Origin: a virus
IMG/VR virus record: IMGVR_UViG_3300021061_000035
Location: 1 to 38,800 of that record
Length of the DNA: 38,800 nucleotides
Strand: one strand, 5' to 3'
The position numbers and the translations under genes were made by a program. The notes under the pieces were generated by a model. That model ran no database searches. It saw only the letters and a list, made by a program, of their open reading frames with translations, and had not been told where the DNA came from. Position 1 is the first letter of the stretch. Each line of letters begins with the position of its first letter. Positions 5,534 through 12,086 of the stretch are shown here, piece after piece.

Positions 5534-6411
5534 AACCAGCACATCAAGTTATCGAAATAAAAATGATCCAGTGGTTTGATGACCATTTTTACAAGATCAC
5601 TTACACGGTTGATGGCTTTGAAATGACGGATTATTTCCCCTCTGCGACGACCAAGTTAGGCGTGGTGGCCAAGCCATTCCTTGCTAAGTGGCGCGGGGAT
5701 ATTGGAAACCGTGAAGCTGATCTTCGGATGTTTGAGGCATCTGAGCGAGGCGTTCGTCTTCATCATGCATGGTACGTGCTGACCACCGGCGGGGCGGTTG
5801 TTTACAACCCATTCCAACGTCCTAATTACAACGAATACGAATTGGAAAAGATCATGGCTGATAATTTTGGAAATGTGGCTGTGATTCGTTATCAAGACGA
5901 AATGTACGAACTTTATAAGCTCCAAAGATGGCTGCAGGTTGTCAATCCTACGATTATCGCCTCAGAAATGATTGTTTATTCAATCCCAAACAGAGACGCA
6001 GGCACTACGGATAACGTCATGTCCATCAAAGAAGGCGAGTACATGATTAACGGCGCCAAGCCATTAAAGCTTCCCGGTGGCGTTTATATCGTGGACCTTA
6101 AAACTGGTAACGTGGTTGATGATGACGCCTTTATGCAGACCGCTTGCTATGCCAAGTGTTACCAAGAAATGGTGAAAACAGAAATTGTCGGGACCTTGAT
6201 CCTTCATACCGGCTCAAAAGTAAGAAGTGCAATCGAAGGATTATCAACGCTGTACCGCTCTAAAGAGCAAATGGAGCAGGATTATCAAGACTATCGCCTC
6301 GCTGCCGCCTTGTGGGAACGCAAGAACGGCGACTCGAAACCGAAAGTCTTTGAATTTCCATCTCTATTAAATTTCAGAAAGGATGAAAGCAATGACAAAG
6401 ACTCTAAATGA
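5530..6411 (+). CDS. PD-(D/E)XK nuclease (Cas4/RecB-like)
   Basis: This 293-aa protein has the nuclease signature in order: G-x-x-x-H-type helix (RGVRLHH, 73-79), E146, D161, the catalytic D-L-K (D189, K191, followed by TG) and Q203 in MQTACYA. This order matches RecB/Cas4-type and phage exonuclease domains, which process DNA ends for recombination or replication. ATG 5530 is chosen because it overlaps the upstream stop as ATGA; an in-frame ATG upstream would lie inside the neighbour. The next gene may be a single-strand-binding-type protein, a common partner. Confidence 0.85.
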   Translation: MKPAHQVIEIKMIQWFDDHFYKITYTVDGFEMTDYFPSATTKLGVVAKPFLAKWRGDIGNREADLRMFEASERGVRLHHAWYVLTTGGAVVYNPFQRPNYNEYELEKIMADNFGNVAVIRYQDEMYELYKLQRWLQVVNPTIIASEMIVYSIPNRDAGTTDNVMSIKEGEYMINGAKPLKLPGGVYIVDLKTGNVVDDDAFMQTACYAKCYQEMVKTEIVGTLILHTGSKVRSAIEGLSTLYRSKEQMEQDYQDYRLAAALWERKNGDSKPKVFEFPSLLNFRKDESNDKDSK

Positions 6412-6742
6412 TTTTGTAAAGGACAACTCGAAGTTTCTAAGGCTCTCGAACGGCGAGACCTTTGAAGGGACTTACGTCGGCTACAAGGTAGTCGGTAGCA
6501 AGTTTGACCCGGAAAAAGAAACCGTGATTTACAAGCTTCGCTATCAGGACGGAAAAGAAATCTATTTCCAGACCGCCTCTGTGGCTGTAGCGCGTGTTTT
6601 TGGAAACTTTAAAGGCGGCGAGAGAATTAAGATCAAGCGCGAAGGTGAAGGAACAAACACGAAGTATTTAATCTCTAGTCCAGAGATTCATATTTCGCCG
6701 GAAGAAATGAACCCTGACGAAGACGTGGATTTTATCTCGTAA
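6392..6742 (+). CDS. Possible OB-fold ssDNA-binding-type protein
   Basis: This 116-aa protein is beta-rich (SNGETFEGTYVGYKV, KETVIYKLRYQDGKEIYFQT, GERIKIKREG) and ends in an acidic tail (PEEMNPDEDVDF). Such a tail is typical of single-strand-binding proteins, where it recruits partners. Its place directly after the exonuclease fits a recombination pair. ATG 6392 is preferred because AGGA sits at a suitable distance; ATG 6383 is also possible. The fold call is an inference from pattern. Confidence 0.5.
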   Translation: MTKTLNDFVKDNSKFLRLSNGETFEGTYVGYKVVGSKFDPEKETVIYKLRYQDGKEIYFQTASVAVARVFGNFKGGERIKIKREGEGTNTKYLISSPEIHISPEEMNPDEDVDFIS

Positions 6743-6978
6743 TGAAAACTTCTAAGGAATGGCAGATGATTGAAGAATTACTAAAGCTTAGGGATGAGCT
6801 ATATGACGACCATCTGTCTTTCTTAGAAGAGCTTAATCAGTATATGGACCCTCATACTCCAATGATCGATCAAAGAAATGAAAAAGACATTGTTAAGCTT
6901 CATTGGCTGTATGAATGGAAATGTAACGAAAGCTACATGCCTCTCTCGGAGTTTTGGGAAGAGTGGAGGCAGTCATGA
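6742..6978 (+). CDS. Acidic helical phage protein
   Basis: This 78-aa protein is rich in Glu, Trp and Tyr, with two predicted helices around a proline-containing turn (YMDPHTPMID). It begins on the last base of the preceding stop. Its own stop lies at the foot of a strong hairpin, so it ends this transcription segment. No family is recognised. Confidence 0.6.
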   Translation: MKTSKEWQMIEELLKLRDELYDDHLSFLEELNQYMDPHTPMIDQRNEKDIVKLHWLYEWKCNESYMPLSEFWEEWRQS

Positions 6979-7020
6979 CCGGGGACCTTACCCGGGCGCA
7001 ATCTAAGGCCCCGGTCTTTC
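6977..7020 (+). terminator. Strong hairpin, probable terminator or attenuator
   Basis: GACCGGGG (6977-6984) pairs with CCCCGGTC (7009-7016), and CCTTA (6986-6990) with TAAGG (7004-7008); one A is bulged. The 13-bp stem is followed only by TTTCTAT, so termination may be partial. It separates the recombination genes from the replication genes. Confidence 0.6.
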
Positions 7021-7021
7021 T

Positions 7022-7375
7022 ATGATGCAAAAAGAATTTTTTGATCAAGATTTGAATTTAGCAGAGTCCTTGCGAGATCACGGAATAAATAAGGCTTTGG
7101 AATCCGCAAATGAGACTCATGACGACTGGTCTGAAAAAGCACTACAGGCTTTGATTCAGTTTGCTAATGAAGTAAATGACGAATTCATGGTGGAAGACGT
7201 AAGAAATTGGGCGTCTTGGGTGCCAGAGCCACCGAGTAAGCGGGCCTGGGGAGCTGTAGCTGTAAAGGCGGCTAAAGCTGGAATCATTAAAAAGACAGGT
7301 TACGGGCTCACAACGAATCCAAAGGCTCATAGAACACCCGCCACATTGTGGCAGCGCAATAAATTAGCAGCATAA
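7022..7375 (+). CDS. Phage replication-region protein
   Basis: This 117-aa protein has a helical N-terminal half (DDWSEKALQALIQFANEV, EFMVEDVRNW) and a basic C-terminal half (KRAWGAVAVKAAKAGIIKKTGYG, then a TLWQR ending). This type of protein is common upstream of phage replication initiators, and the C-terminal part looks like a small winged helix. ATG 7022 or the second Met could start. DNA binding is inferred, not shown. Confidence 0.6.
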   Translation: MMQKEFFDQDLNLAESLRDHGINKALESANETHDDWSEKALQALIQFANEVNDEFMVEDVRNWASWVPEPPSKRAWGAVAVKAAKAGIIKKTGYGLTTNPKAHRTPATLWQRNKLAA

Positions 7376-7391
7376 TTTTTTTGTTTTTTAA

Positions 7392-7424
7392 CCCTTAGGG
7401 GCAATTTTACCCCTCAACTAAGGG
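7392..7424 (+). promoter_or_regulatory. SD-sequestering hairpin before replication gene
   Basis: CCCTTAG (7392-7398) pairs with CTAAGGG (7418-7424), and inside it GGGG can pair with CCCC (7410-7413). The 3' arm contains the AAGGG used as SD for the ATG at 7435. Folding would hide the ribosome site, giving translational control of the replication protein. Confidence 0.6.
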
Positions 7425-7434
7425 AAAGTAGTAA

Positions 7435-8202
7435 ATGTCAAAGTTTCACGGAATTGACGCAGATATTTGGGAAGAACTATTAGGAACCCCGCCGAAAGAA
7501 ATGCTGCTTTATATCTATTTTTTCTCCAATCCTTTTTGCCGTCCGAGCGGCTTATACAAGATACGGCTAGAGACAATAGAACATCATACTGGCCTCGGGA
7601 AAAAGTACGTTGAGGCGATTAACGGAAAAATCATTGATTACGATTTCGAGACATCGGAAGTCTTTGTGCGCGGCAAAATGAAACGCATTTTAAGCGGTTT
7701 TTCTAATAACTCTTCGATGCGTAAGGCTGTTAAGGCAGATTACGAGGCTTTAAAGAGCGTTTTCATAAAGCATTCATTTTATTACAAGTACGAGGGGGCC
7801 TTGGAGGGGCTTGTAAGCCCTCCTATACATATACCTTTACCTTATCCTTTACATTCTGAAAAAGAGAAGGTTAAGGAAGAGAAAAAACATACCTCATCGG
7901 CGAAAGAATTTTTTGATCTCTATAACGCAACTGTAACAAATCTACCAAAAGTGCGTGAACTGACAGACGACAGGGAAAGCAAAGTGCGGCTCCGCTTGCG
8001 AGAGCGACCTTTAGCTGTCTGGAAAGACATCTTTGAGCGTATGGATCGGACACCGTTTTTGAATGGGGAAAACAACCGAGGATGGCGAGCGACCTTTGAC
8101 TGGATTATTGCCAATCAAACTAATGCCGCGAAAGTCCTAGAAGGCAAGTATGACAGTGGAAAACCTGAAGACAGAAACCGCGAGCTTATTAAGCAAATAT
8201 GA
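7435..8202 (+). CDS. Phage replication initiator/organiser-like protein
   Basis: This 255-aa protein begins with a winged-helix-type region (residues about 1-80; EMLLYIYFFSNPFCRPSGLYKI, TGLGKKYVEAI). A Lys/Glu linker (about 143-155) follows, then a C-terminal domain with the pattern W-x-x-IF-R-M-x-x-TPFLNG-x-x-x-RGWRATFDWII and LEGKYD. This layout is typical of phage replisome organisers (O-type or DnaD-like) that open the origin and load the helicase. No helicase is encoded nearby, so a host enzyme is probably recruited. A hairpin covers its SD. Confidence 0.7.
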   Translation: MSKFHGIDADIWEELLGTPPKEMLLYIYFFSNPFCRPSGLYKIRLETIEHHTGLGKKYVEAINGKIIDYDFETSEVFVRGKMKRILSGFSNNSSMRKAVKADYEALKSVFIKHSFYYKYEGALEGLVSPPIHIPLPYPLHSEKEKVKEEKKHTSSAKEFFDLYNATVTNLPKVRELTDDRESKVRLRLRERPLAVWKDIFERMDRTPFLNGENNRGWRATFDWIIANQTNAAKVLEGKYDSGKPEDRNRELIKQI

Positions 8203-8572
8203 GCCGAATGAATGGCTGAAAATTATGCGCGAATCTTCAACGGTTGAAGAGGGAATTACAGCCACTTATATCCGGGCTATGCAGCCGGATTGCTTTAATC
8301 ACTATCGCTGGATCAGAGACCCATTTCCGCCTCAGGGATGGCATCAAAGCCATGAAGTCTATCTCAAGGTATCCGGAAAAGGTTCTGAGAAATCCGAGGC
8401 TTGGAGAAAACTGGAAGAGAAATACAGCGGTTATATCAAAGCTTGTGACGGTGTAAGAGCTGCTAATAGATCGAATAAAAAGTTCCTCGAGGACATGAAG
8501 GCTCATTTTGAAAAGCTTGGGATGCTCAGTTACAAACAGATCGTGGAAGAAAGATTACAGGAGTTTTCGTGA
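8150..8572 (+). CDS. Helicase-loader-position protein of unknown family
   Basis: This 140-aa helical protein overlaps the replication gene by 53 bases in another frame, a position often occupied by helicase loaders. It has a Trp/Pro-rich middle (HYRWIRDPFPPQGWHQ) and a charged C-terminal helix. No Walker motif is present, so it is not an AAA+ loader of the DnaC type. The role is unknown. Confidence 0.6.
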   Translation: MTVENLKTETASLLSKYEPNEWLKIMRESSTVEEGITATYIRAMQPDCFNHYRWIRDPFPPQGWHQSHEVYLKVSGKGSEKSEAWRKLEEKYSGYIKACDGVRAANRSNKKFLEDMKAHFEKLGMLSYKQIVEERLQEFS

Positions 8573-9003
8573 TGTTTTACGGACGCAAAGCCAAATCATA
8601 CCCTAACGACAAGCTGTACTCTGAGATTATCAGGATGCCTGGATATTGTTTTCGCTGCGGGAAAACCTCAAACCTAACATGTGCCCACATCATGAAGCGG
8701 AGGCATTATCACACGCGGTTTTTACTCAAGCCGAAGCCTAACGCGATCCCGCTCTGTACGAACTGCCATAGCTGGTTCGATACGCACATGATTATGGCCG
8801 TATTACTTGACCCAAAGAAAAGAGTTTTCAACCACACGGAAGAGTCATTTACGTTTCTGGTTGAGAAATGCGGATATTCATGGGGCGAGCTTTTAACGCT
8901 GCTTGCGAAATCAAAAGAAACTTTCACCAACTACAAAGGCAAAAAAGACCAGATTAACATTCAGCTCAAAGAGGCAAGGGCTGAGATATTGGGTGAATCA
9001 TGA
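8572..9003 (+). CDS. HNH-type nuclease
   Basis: This 143-aa protein has a zinc-supported HNH layout: CFRC (26-29), CAH (37-39), H45 and H47, then N57 and LCTNCHSWFDTH (C62, C65, H66). The AH and the later N and H match the beta-beta-alpha-metal core of HNH endonucleases. In phages such enzymes act in recombination, packaging or as resolvase-like factors. An SD (AGGAG) lies nine bases before ATG 8572; a GTG at 8569 overlapping the previous stop is an alternative. Confidence 0.8.
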   Translation: MFYGRKAKSYPNDKLYSEIIRMPGYCFRCGKTSNLTCAHIMKRRHYHTRFLLKPKPNAIPLCTNCHSWFDTHMIMAVLLDPKKRVFNHTEESFTFLVEKCGYSWGELLTLLAKSKETFTNYKGKKDQINIQLKEARAEILGES

Positions 9004-9122
9004 CGGACCGCCGCAAGATACAGAATGACTACTATCCGTGGGTGAAGGAGCTTACGGAGGAGGAGAAACAGGAACTAGAGAAGAAGGATAGAAGAAGAGA
9101 CTGGGTAGAAGATCCTAAGTAA
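9000..9122 (+). CDS. Small highly charged protein
   Basis: This 40-aa protein consists mainly of Glu, Lys and Arg (ELTEEEKQELEKKDRRRDW). It overlaps the HNH gene by ATGA and is probably translated by coupling. No family is recognised. Its 3' end converges with a minus-strand membrane gene, overlapping it by 8 bases. Confidence 0.55.
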   Translation: MTDRRKIQNDYYPWVKELTEEEKQELEKKDRRRDWVEDPK

Positions 9123-9483
9123 CAACCCTGAGAACCTGAACTGCTACTCGGAGCATAAAGGCAACATTTATAACGGTGACAATGAAATTGAAAACAAAAT
9201 TACCGACACTAAATTTGCCTTTGTGGACATAAACCAGCATAGAAGCTGAAACATAAAAACTGCACATAAAAATTATAAGAGTTAACCCGAATGAAAAAAA
9301 TGTCAGCGCGGTTATATCTAGCAGCAATCGCATTACTTTTGTGTCTTTTGGCAGCTGATGTAGCCAATGGAAGATATGACCAGGTTGGTATAAGGTGTCT
9401 ATTCTCGTTAGGATGTCAAATATCAGCAATATGGCTAACAGTATTAATAACGGTTTTGACTTTGGTTGATGAATCTCAATCAT
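9115..9483 (-). CDS. Putative three-span membrane protein
   Basis: This 122-aa minus-strand frame encodes hydrophobic segments at about residues 11-28, 53-80 and 94-115, with basic residues at the ends. It fills a stretch where no plus-strand gene covers 9123-9290, and it meets the upstream gene tail to tail with an 8-base overlap, as the minus-strand membrane genes at 32650 and 34859 do. No SD precedes ATG 9483. A plus-strand frame at 9291-9515 competes for the same DNA. If real, a prophage-expressed membrane function such as superinfection exclusion is one possibility. Confidence 0.45.
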   Translation of the reverse strand: MIEIHQPKSKPLLILLAILLIFDILTRIDTLYQPGHIFHWLHQLPKDTKVMRLLLDITALTFFSFGLTLIIFMCSFYVSASMLVYVHKGKFSVGNFVFNFIVTVINVAFMLRVAVQVLRVVT

Positions 9484-9515
9484 GTTCAAAGTACGGCAAG
9501 AACAAGAAAAACTAA
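9291..9515 (+). CDS. Competing small two-span membrane frame
   Basis: This 74-aa plus-strand frame has two hydrophobic stretches (about 8-24 and 36-58) and a basic tail. Its orientation agrees with neighbours, but it has no SD and leaves 170 bases uncovered before it. It overlaps the minus-strand membrane frame at 9115-9483, so at most one is likely to be the main product. Confidence 0.3.
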   Translation: MKKMSARLYLAAIALLLCLLAADVANGRYDQVGIRCLFSLGCQISAIWLTVLITVLTLVDESQSCSKYGKNKKN

Positions 9516-9566
9516 AGAGTGAGCAATCAGCGGTTATTAACAAAGAATAAATAAAAAGGAGAATTT

Positions 9567-9863
9567 ATGCCAGGTGATACGGGTCCACAAACTAGCGCAC
9601 CAACGGGGTATTTTACACTAGACAACCAACCCGCCGTTCCAATATCGCACTTCGACATTATTTTGAAGAAGGTTGAGAATGGTTTTATTGTGAATATCGG
9701 ATGTAAAACTTTCGTATCTCAGAAATGGGATGAAGTAGCCGATGGTTTGAAATTGCATTTTGAAGATCCTCAGGCTGCATACAAGAAATACGTTGATGTG
9801 AAGAAAAGCCAGGTTGAGGCGGCGCGTCTGTTTGATGGTCACAGTTCAGCGAGCGGTTATTAA
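9567..9863 (+). CDS. Small protein with strong SD
   Basis: This 98-aa protein starts six bases after a consensus AAGGAG box, which restarts the plus-strand operon. It has a beta-rich centre (FDIILKKVENGFIVNIGCKTFV) and a helical C-terminal half. The pattern fits small phage proteins of the accessory region, with no recognised family. Confidence 0.65.
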   Translation: MPGDTGPQTSAPTGYFTLDNQPAVPISHFDIILKKVENGFIVNIGCKTFVSQKWDEVADGLKLHFEDPQAAYKKYVDVKKSQVEAARLFDGHSSASGY

Positions 9864-9873
9864 GGGGGAATAA

Positions 9874-10041
9874 ATGTTTGTTTCTCTCGATGGATTATTA
9901 AAGAGATTAAAAGGACGCAAAGACCAGATGTTTATGGTTGATGAATTGATTCGGCATTACAGAATGGCAAAAAAAGCACATCTAGCCGGAGAAAAAGAAA
10001 CAGTAGATCAGTTGCGTGAAGGAAACCCACCCCAAGGATAG
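9874..10041 (+). CDS. Small basic helical protein
   Basis: This 55-aa protein (LLKRLKGRKDQMF, ELIRHYRMAKKAHLAGE) follows an AGGGGG SD. Its basic helices suggest nucleic-acid contact, which is an inference. No family is recognised. Confidence 0.55.
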   Translation: MFVSLDGLLKRLKGRKDQMFMVDELIRHYRMAKKAHLAGEKETVDQLREGNPPQG

Positions 10042-10047
10042 GGAGTT

Positions 10048-10263
10048 ATGAAAATTGAACGTCTTGAAATATCAGGAACGGATGAAATCTTTGAGGAAGA
10101 TTTTGGAATAGAGAAGGTTAAAGACCCTTATATGCTGAAGCTTTTAAGGTTTGCAAATGAGGCTGGATTAAAAGGGCGCAGGATAAAAGAAGTTGTGCGA
10201 ATAGAAGCGACAAACAAAACAGCAATCTACTACGACTTTGTTTGTGAGGAGTCCTCAGTATGA
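10048..10263 (+). CDS. Small acidic protein
   Basis: This 71-aa protein combines a short beta hairpin-like start (IERLEISGTDEIF) with a helix (DPYMLKLLRFANEAGLKGRRIKEVV) and a final strand. GGAG lies four bases upstream of ATG. It overlaps the next gene by ATGA. The function is unknown. Confidence 0.6.
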   Translation: MKIERLEISGTDEIFEEDFGIEKVKDPYMLKLLRFANEAGLKGRRIKEVVRIEATNKTAIYYDFVCEESSV

Positions 10264-10535
10264 AGGAATGGGAGAAGAAAGTTAATTTAGCCTGGGAGAA
10301 GTTACGCTATTCGTCTGAGGATAACGGCACATTTACTTACGGTGTTAAAGCTGGTCAGTTTAAGAGAATAGCTAAAGAATTAATGCGCTATGCATACGTC
10401 AAAGGATTAGAAAGGGCTGCAAAGATAGCAATGGACTGGGATGGAGAGTCGCATTATTGCCAAATGGAGATTGTTGAAGCAATTGAAGAAGAAGCGAAGG
10501 TTAGGGGGACGGAATATGGAACAAAGAATCGGTAG
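10260..10535 (+). CDS. Small helical accessory protein
   Basis: This 91-aa protein is helical with a basic centre (FKRIAKELMRYAYVKGLERAAKIA) and an acidic end. It is coupled to the previous gene by ATGA, and its 3' end overlaps the next zinc-ribbon gene by 20 bases. No domain is recognised. Confidence 0.6.
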   Translation: MKEWEKKVNLAWEKLRYSSEDNGTFTYGVKAGQFKRIAKELMRYAYVKGLERAAKIAMDWDGESHYCQMEIVEAIEEEAKVRGTEYGTKNR

Positions 10536-10665
10536 CTGTAGTTTATGTGGCGGTGATGTTTTAGGCTTTGTTGGTGTTTGGATGGCGACTGTACCGCCTC
10601 CACCGCCAAGATGTTCCGGATGTGGAGCCAGGCCAGCGGCGGATGTAATACAAATGGTTAAATAA
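10516..10665 (+). CDS. Zinc-ribbon protein with polyproline
   Basis: This 49-aa protein carries two knuckles, CSLC (residues 8-11) and CSGC (33-36), separated by a segment with five prolines in a row. ATG 10516 follows an AGGGGG SD; the frame is open further upstream but lies inside the neighbour there. It is the last protein gene before the structured RNA region. Confidence 0.65.
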   Translation: MEQRIGSCSLCGGDVLGFVGVWMATVPPPPPRCSGCGARPAADVIQMVK

Positions 10666-10669
10666 CTTA

Positions 10670-11180
10670 CGAGCCTTGTCTGCGTGGCTGAAATTAACAG
10701 CACGTATTCCTAAGCAGATCACCGAGGGTAATGCTAGGAAGCGGTTGGGTCGACTCGGTCAATTACTTGCAGGTATGGCCAATCCTGCCGTAGACAGGCT
10801 CAGAGATATGCTGGATGAGTTAAGGACAAAATCCGAGACACTCTGGAAACAGGTGAAGCTGTGGTGGTTTTACAAAAACTCGGAACAAAACTTAGCCATC
10901 CGGCGCAAATTGAGGTTGAGAGCGTATCAAGGCGTAACTCTGTTTCGTAAAGACACGATTAAGACATTGGACGGACAATGTGGTCGGCGGAACAGTTTAG
11001 ATTCCGAAATGGGATAGTTTCCCTACCTCAACCTCTCCTTATGGGGGCTAAGGGCGATAGAAGCCCTAAATCTGAAGCAATAGGGGAACTTGCGGGTCTT
11101 GCAGGACGGGGACGCAAAGTAAGTAGCTCGAGACAATGCTTACTACCGAGTTGACAGATTAACACCTGCTAGCCCCCTAA
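10670..11180 (+). ncRNA. Large structured non-coding RNA (about 510 nt)
   Basis: No convincing protein gene lies here, but local stems follow each other almost without gaps. H1 is 10681-10690 with 10698-10706 (9 bp, one bulge). H2 is 10707-10716 with 10732-10740 (9 bp, one bulge) and stacks directly on H1. The H2 loop ACCGAG (10721-10726) can pair with CTCGGT (10754-10759), giving a pseudoknot. Further stems are 10769-10773/10784-10788, 10832-10837/10879-10884, 10964-10969/10976-10981 and 10988-10992/11002-11006. The 3' domain is closed by GGGGGCTA (11043-11050) with TAGCCCCC (11170-11177). It contains 11051-11055/11063-11067, 11069-11074/11155-11160 and 11118-11123/11139-11144, with a second pseudoknot 11127-11130/11147-11150. 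Two tRNA-like elements follow. Size and setting resemble phage GOLLD and ROOL RNAs, but membership is not shown. Confidence 0.7.
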
Positions 11181-11188
11181 CTTATCAA

Positions 11189-11254
11189 TGGGCCATAGCT
11201 CAAAAGAAAGAGTCGGATTATTCCGAGGTTGCTGGTTCAAGTCCAGCTGGCCCC
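11189..11254 (+). tRNA. tRNA-like element with reduced anticodon arm
   Basis: Acceptor strands GGGCCA (11190-11195) and TGGCCC (11248-11253), T8-A9, a D arm GCTC/GAGT and a perfect T arm (GCTGG, TTCAAGT, CCAGC) are all present. The anticodon arm is collapsed: CGGA (11214-11217) and TCCG (11222-11225) enclose only TTAT, leaving no 7-base loop. CCA is not encoded. It is either a decayed tRNA or a tRNA mimic. Confidence 0.55.
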
Positions 11255-11262
11255 TTTAACAG

Positions 11263-11335
11263 TGTGGCCTTAGTGTAAATAGTCAGCATATCAGGTTGTG
11301 ATCCTGAAGGTCTGGTGCAAATCCAGAGGCCACCC
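11263..11335 (+). tRNA. tRNA-His(GUG)-like gene
   Basis: The anticodon arm is canonical: TCAGG (11291-11295), loop TTGTGAT with anticodon GTG, and CCTGA (11303-11307). The T arm is TCTGG/CCAGA with loop TGCAAAT, and the acceptor pairs GTGGCC with GGCCAC. The D stem is weak (about three pairs), the variable loop has only three bases and CCA is incomplete, so function is uncertain. Confidence 0.65.
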
Positions 11336-11361
11336 ATAAATTGTAAAGGAGATTGTAAGGT

Positions 11362-11400
11362 ATGAAGGAACGAGTAATTGTAAGGGAAGGTGCGAGATGA
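11362..11400 (+). CDS. Possible 12-aa leader peptide
   Basis: A 12-codon frame starts after a strong SD (AAGGAG about 10 bases upstream) and ends at an ATGA overlap with the gene at 11397. The SD is better placed for this frame than for the downstream gene, so the peptide may bring ribosomes to the next start. Confidence 0.4.
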   Translation: MKERVIVREGAR

Positions 11401-11600
11401 AGCGTAAGGTGAAGGCGTGGTTAATAACTTTTAATGGAAAACCGTGGAGCTATTTTAGACACGAAGAAAATTCTTTGATTAAGAATGTGTACGCTGTCTA
11501 TAAAGATAAAAAAGATATAGAGCATCAAAACGTAGGAACTCTGGTTCCATGCACAATCGAATATTCCCTCCCCGCCAAGAAGAAAGGGAAGAAGAAGTGA
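11397..11600 (+). CDS. Small basic protein
   Basis: This 67-aa protein has a beta-rich start (KVKAWLITFNGKPWSYFR) and ends in a Lys run (AKKKGKKK). It is coupled by ATGA to a 12-aa leader frame and overlaps the next GTG-started gene. It is the first protein gene after the RNA region. The function is unknown. Confidence 0.6.
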   Translation: MKRKVKAWLITFNGKPWSYFRHEENSLIKNVYAVYKDKKDIEHQNVGTLVPCTIEYSLPAKKKGKKK

Positions 11601-11854
11601 GAGATAGAAAACCTATTTTGCTTAACCGTTATACAGTTGCTTTGATATTTCTTTATAAGCGGGAAGGCGGTTTCGACGAGATGTGTCTCTCTGATTATGA
11701 AGCGCAAGATATGATTGAATTGCAGAAGAAAGCAGCGAAAGAATTTATAGATCAGCTTGAAGACGAATGGTGTTTGGATTTTATGAAGACATTAAGAGAT
11801 GAGATTAATACTAGGATTGATAAGGGGCTATATGAACCTAAAACAGCGGATTAG
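11597..11854 (+). CDS. Small acidic helical protein
   Basis: This 85-aa protein starts at GTG 11597, overlapping the previous stop as GTGA, with an AAGGGA box upstream. It has a long acidic helical region (EAQDMIELQKKAAKEFIDQLEDEW). An open frame continues upstream, but the GTG agrees with the coupling style of the operon. No family is recognised. Confidence 0.55.
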   Translation: MRDRKPILLNRYTVALIFLYKREGGFDEMCLSDYEAQDMIELQKKAAKEFIDQLEDEWCLDFMKTLRDEINTRIDKGLYEPKTAD

Positions 11855-12086
11855 AGAGATTCTTTTTCAACATGGCAAATTGGCTAATATGAGAAAAGAT
11901 GGCAGCCGTCCGAGCGTTTGCGACAAGATCACTGAAGATACAGATCAAATCCTGAAAGCGGTGCGGGAGTGGATCAATAGCAAGAATGAAGATCATGGTG
12001 CAAAGAATTGTGTTTGCAGTGCTCATCAGTTAATCAGAGATATGTCTAAAGACCTAGGAGAAAGCGCAGGTGAATCAAATGGATGA
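11832..12086 (+). CDS. Small helical protein
   Basis: This 84-aa protein starts at ATG 11832 with an AAGGGG box about six bases upstream and overlaps the previous gene by 23 bases. It has a basic N-terminal helix (LKQRIREILFQHGKLA) and three Cys, two of them adjacent to a His (CVCSAH). No domain is recognised. Confidence 0.6.
   Translation: MNLKQRIREILFQHGKLANMRKDGSRPSVCDKITEDTDQILKAVREWINSKNEDHGAKNCVCSAHQLIRDMSKDLGESAGESNG

Noticed and set aside
5188-5586. A 132-codon minus-strand frame
   Set aside because: It lies opposite three plus-strand genes joined by ATGA overlaps, has no SD and shows no domain.
10676-11017. A 113-codon plus-strand frame across the structured RNA region
   Set aside because: It starts at TTG with no SD, has a Lys/Arg/Trp-heavy composition unlike neighbours, and its bases are used by consecutive strong stems. 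It is more likely fortuitous.
11071-11160. Possible c-di-GMP (GEMM-I) riboswitch because of a GGGGACGCAAAG segment
   Set aside because: The segment resembles the GEMM core, but the matching GGUAGGUAG receptor part and the overall stem order are not present, and no regulated gene follows directly.
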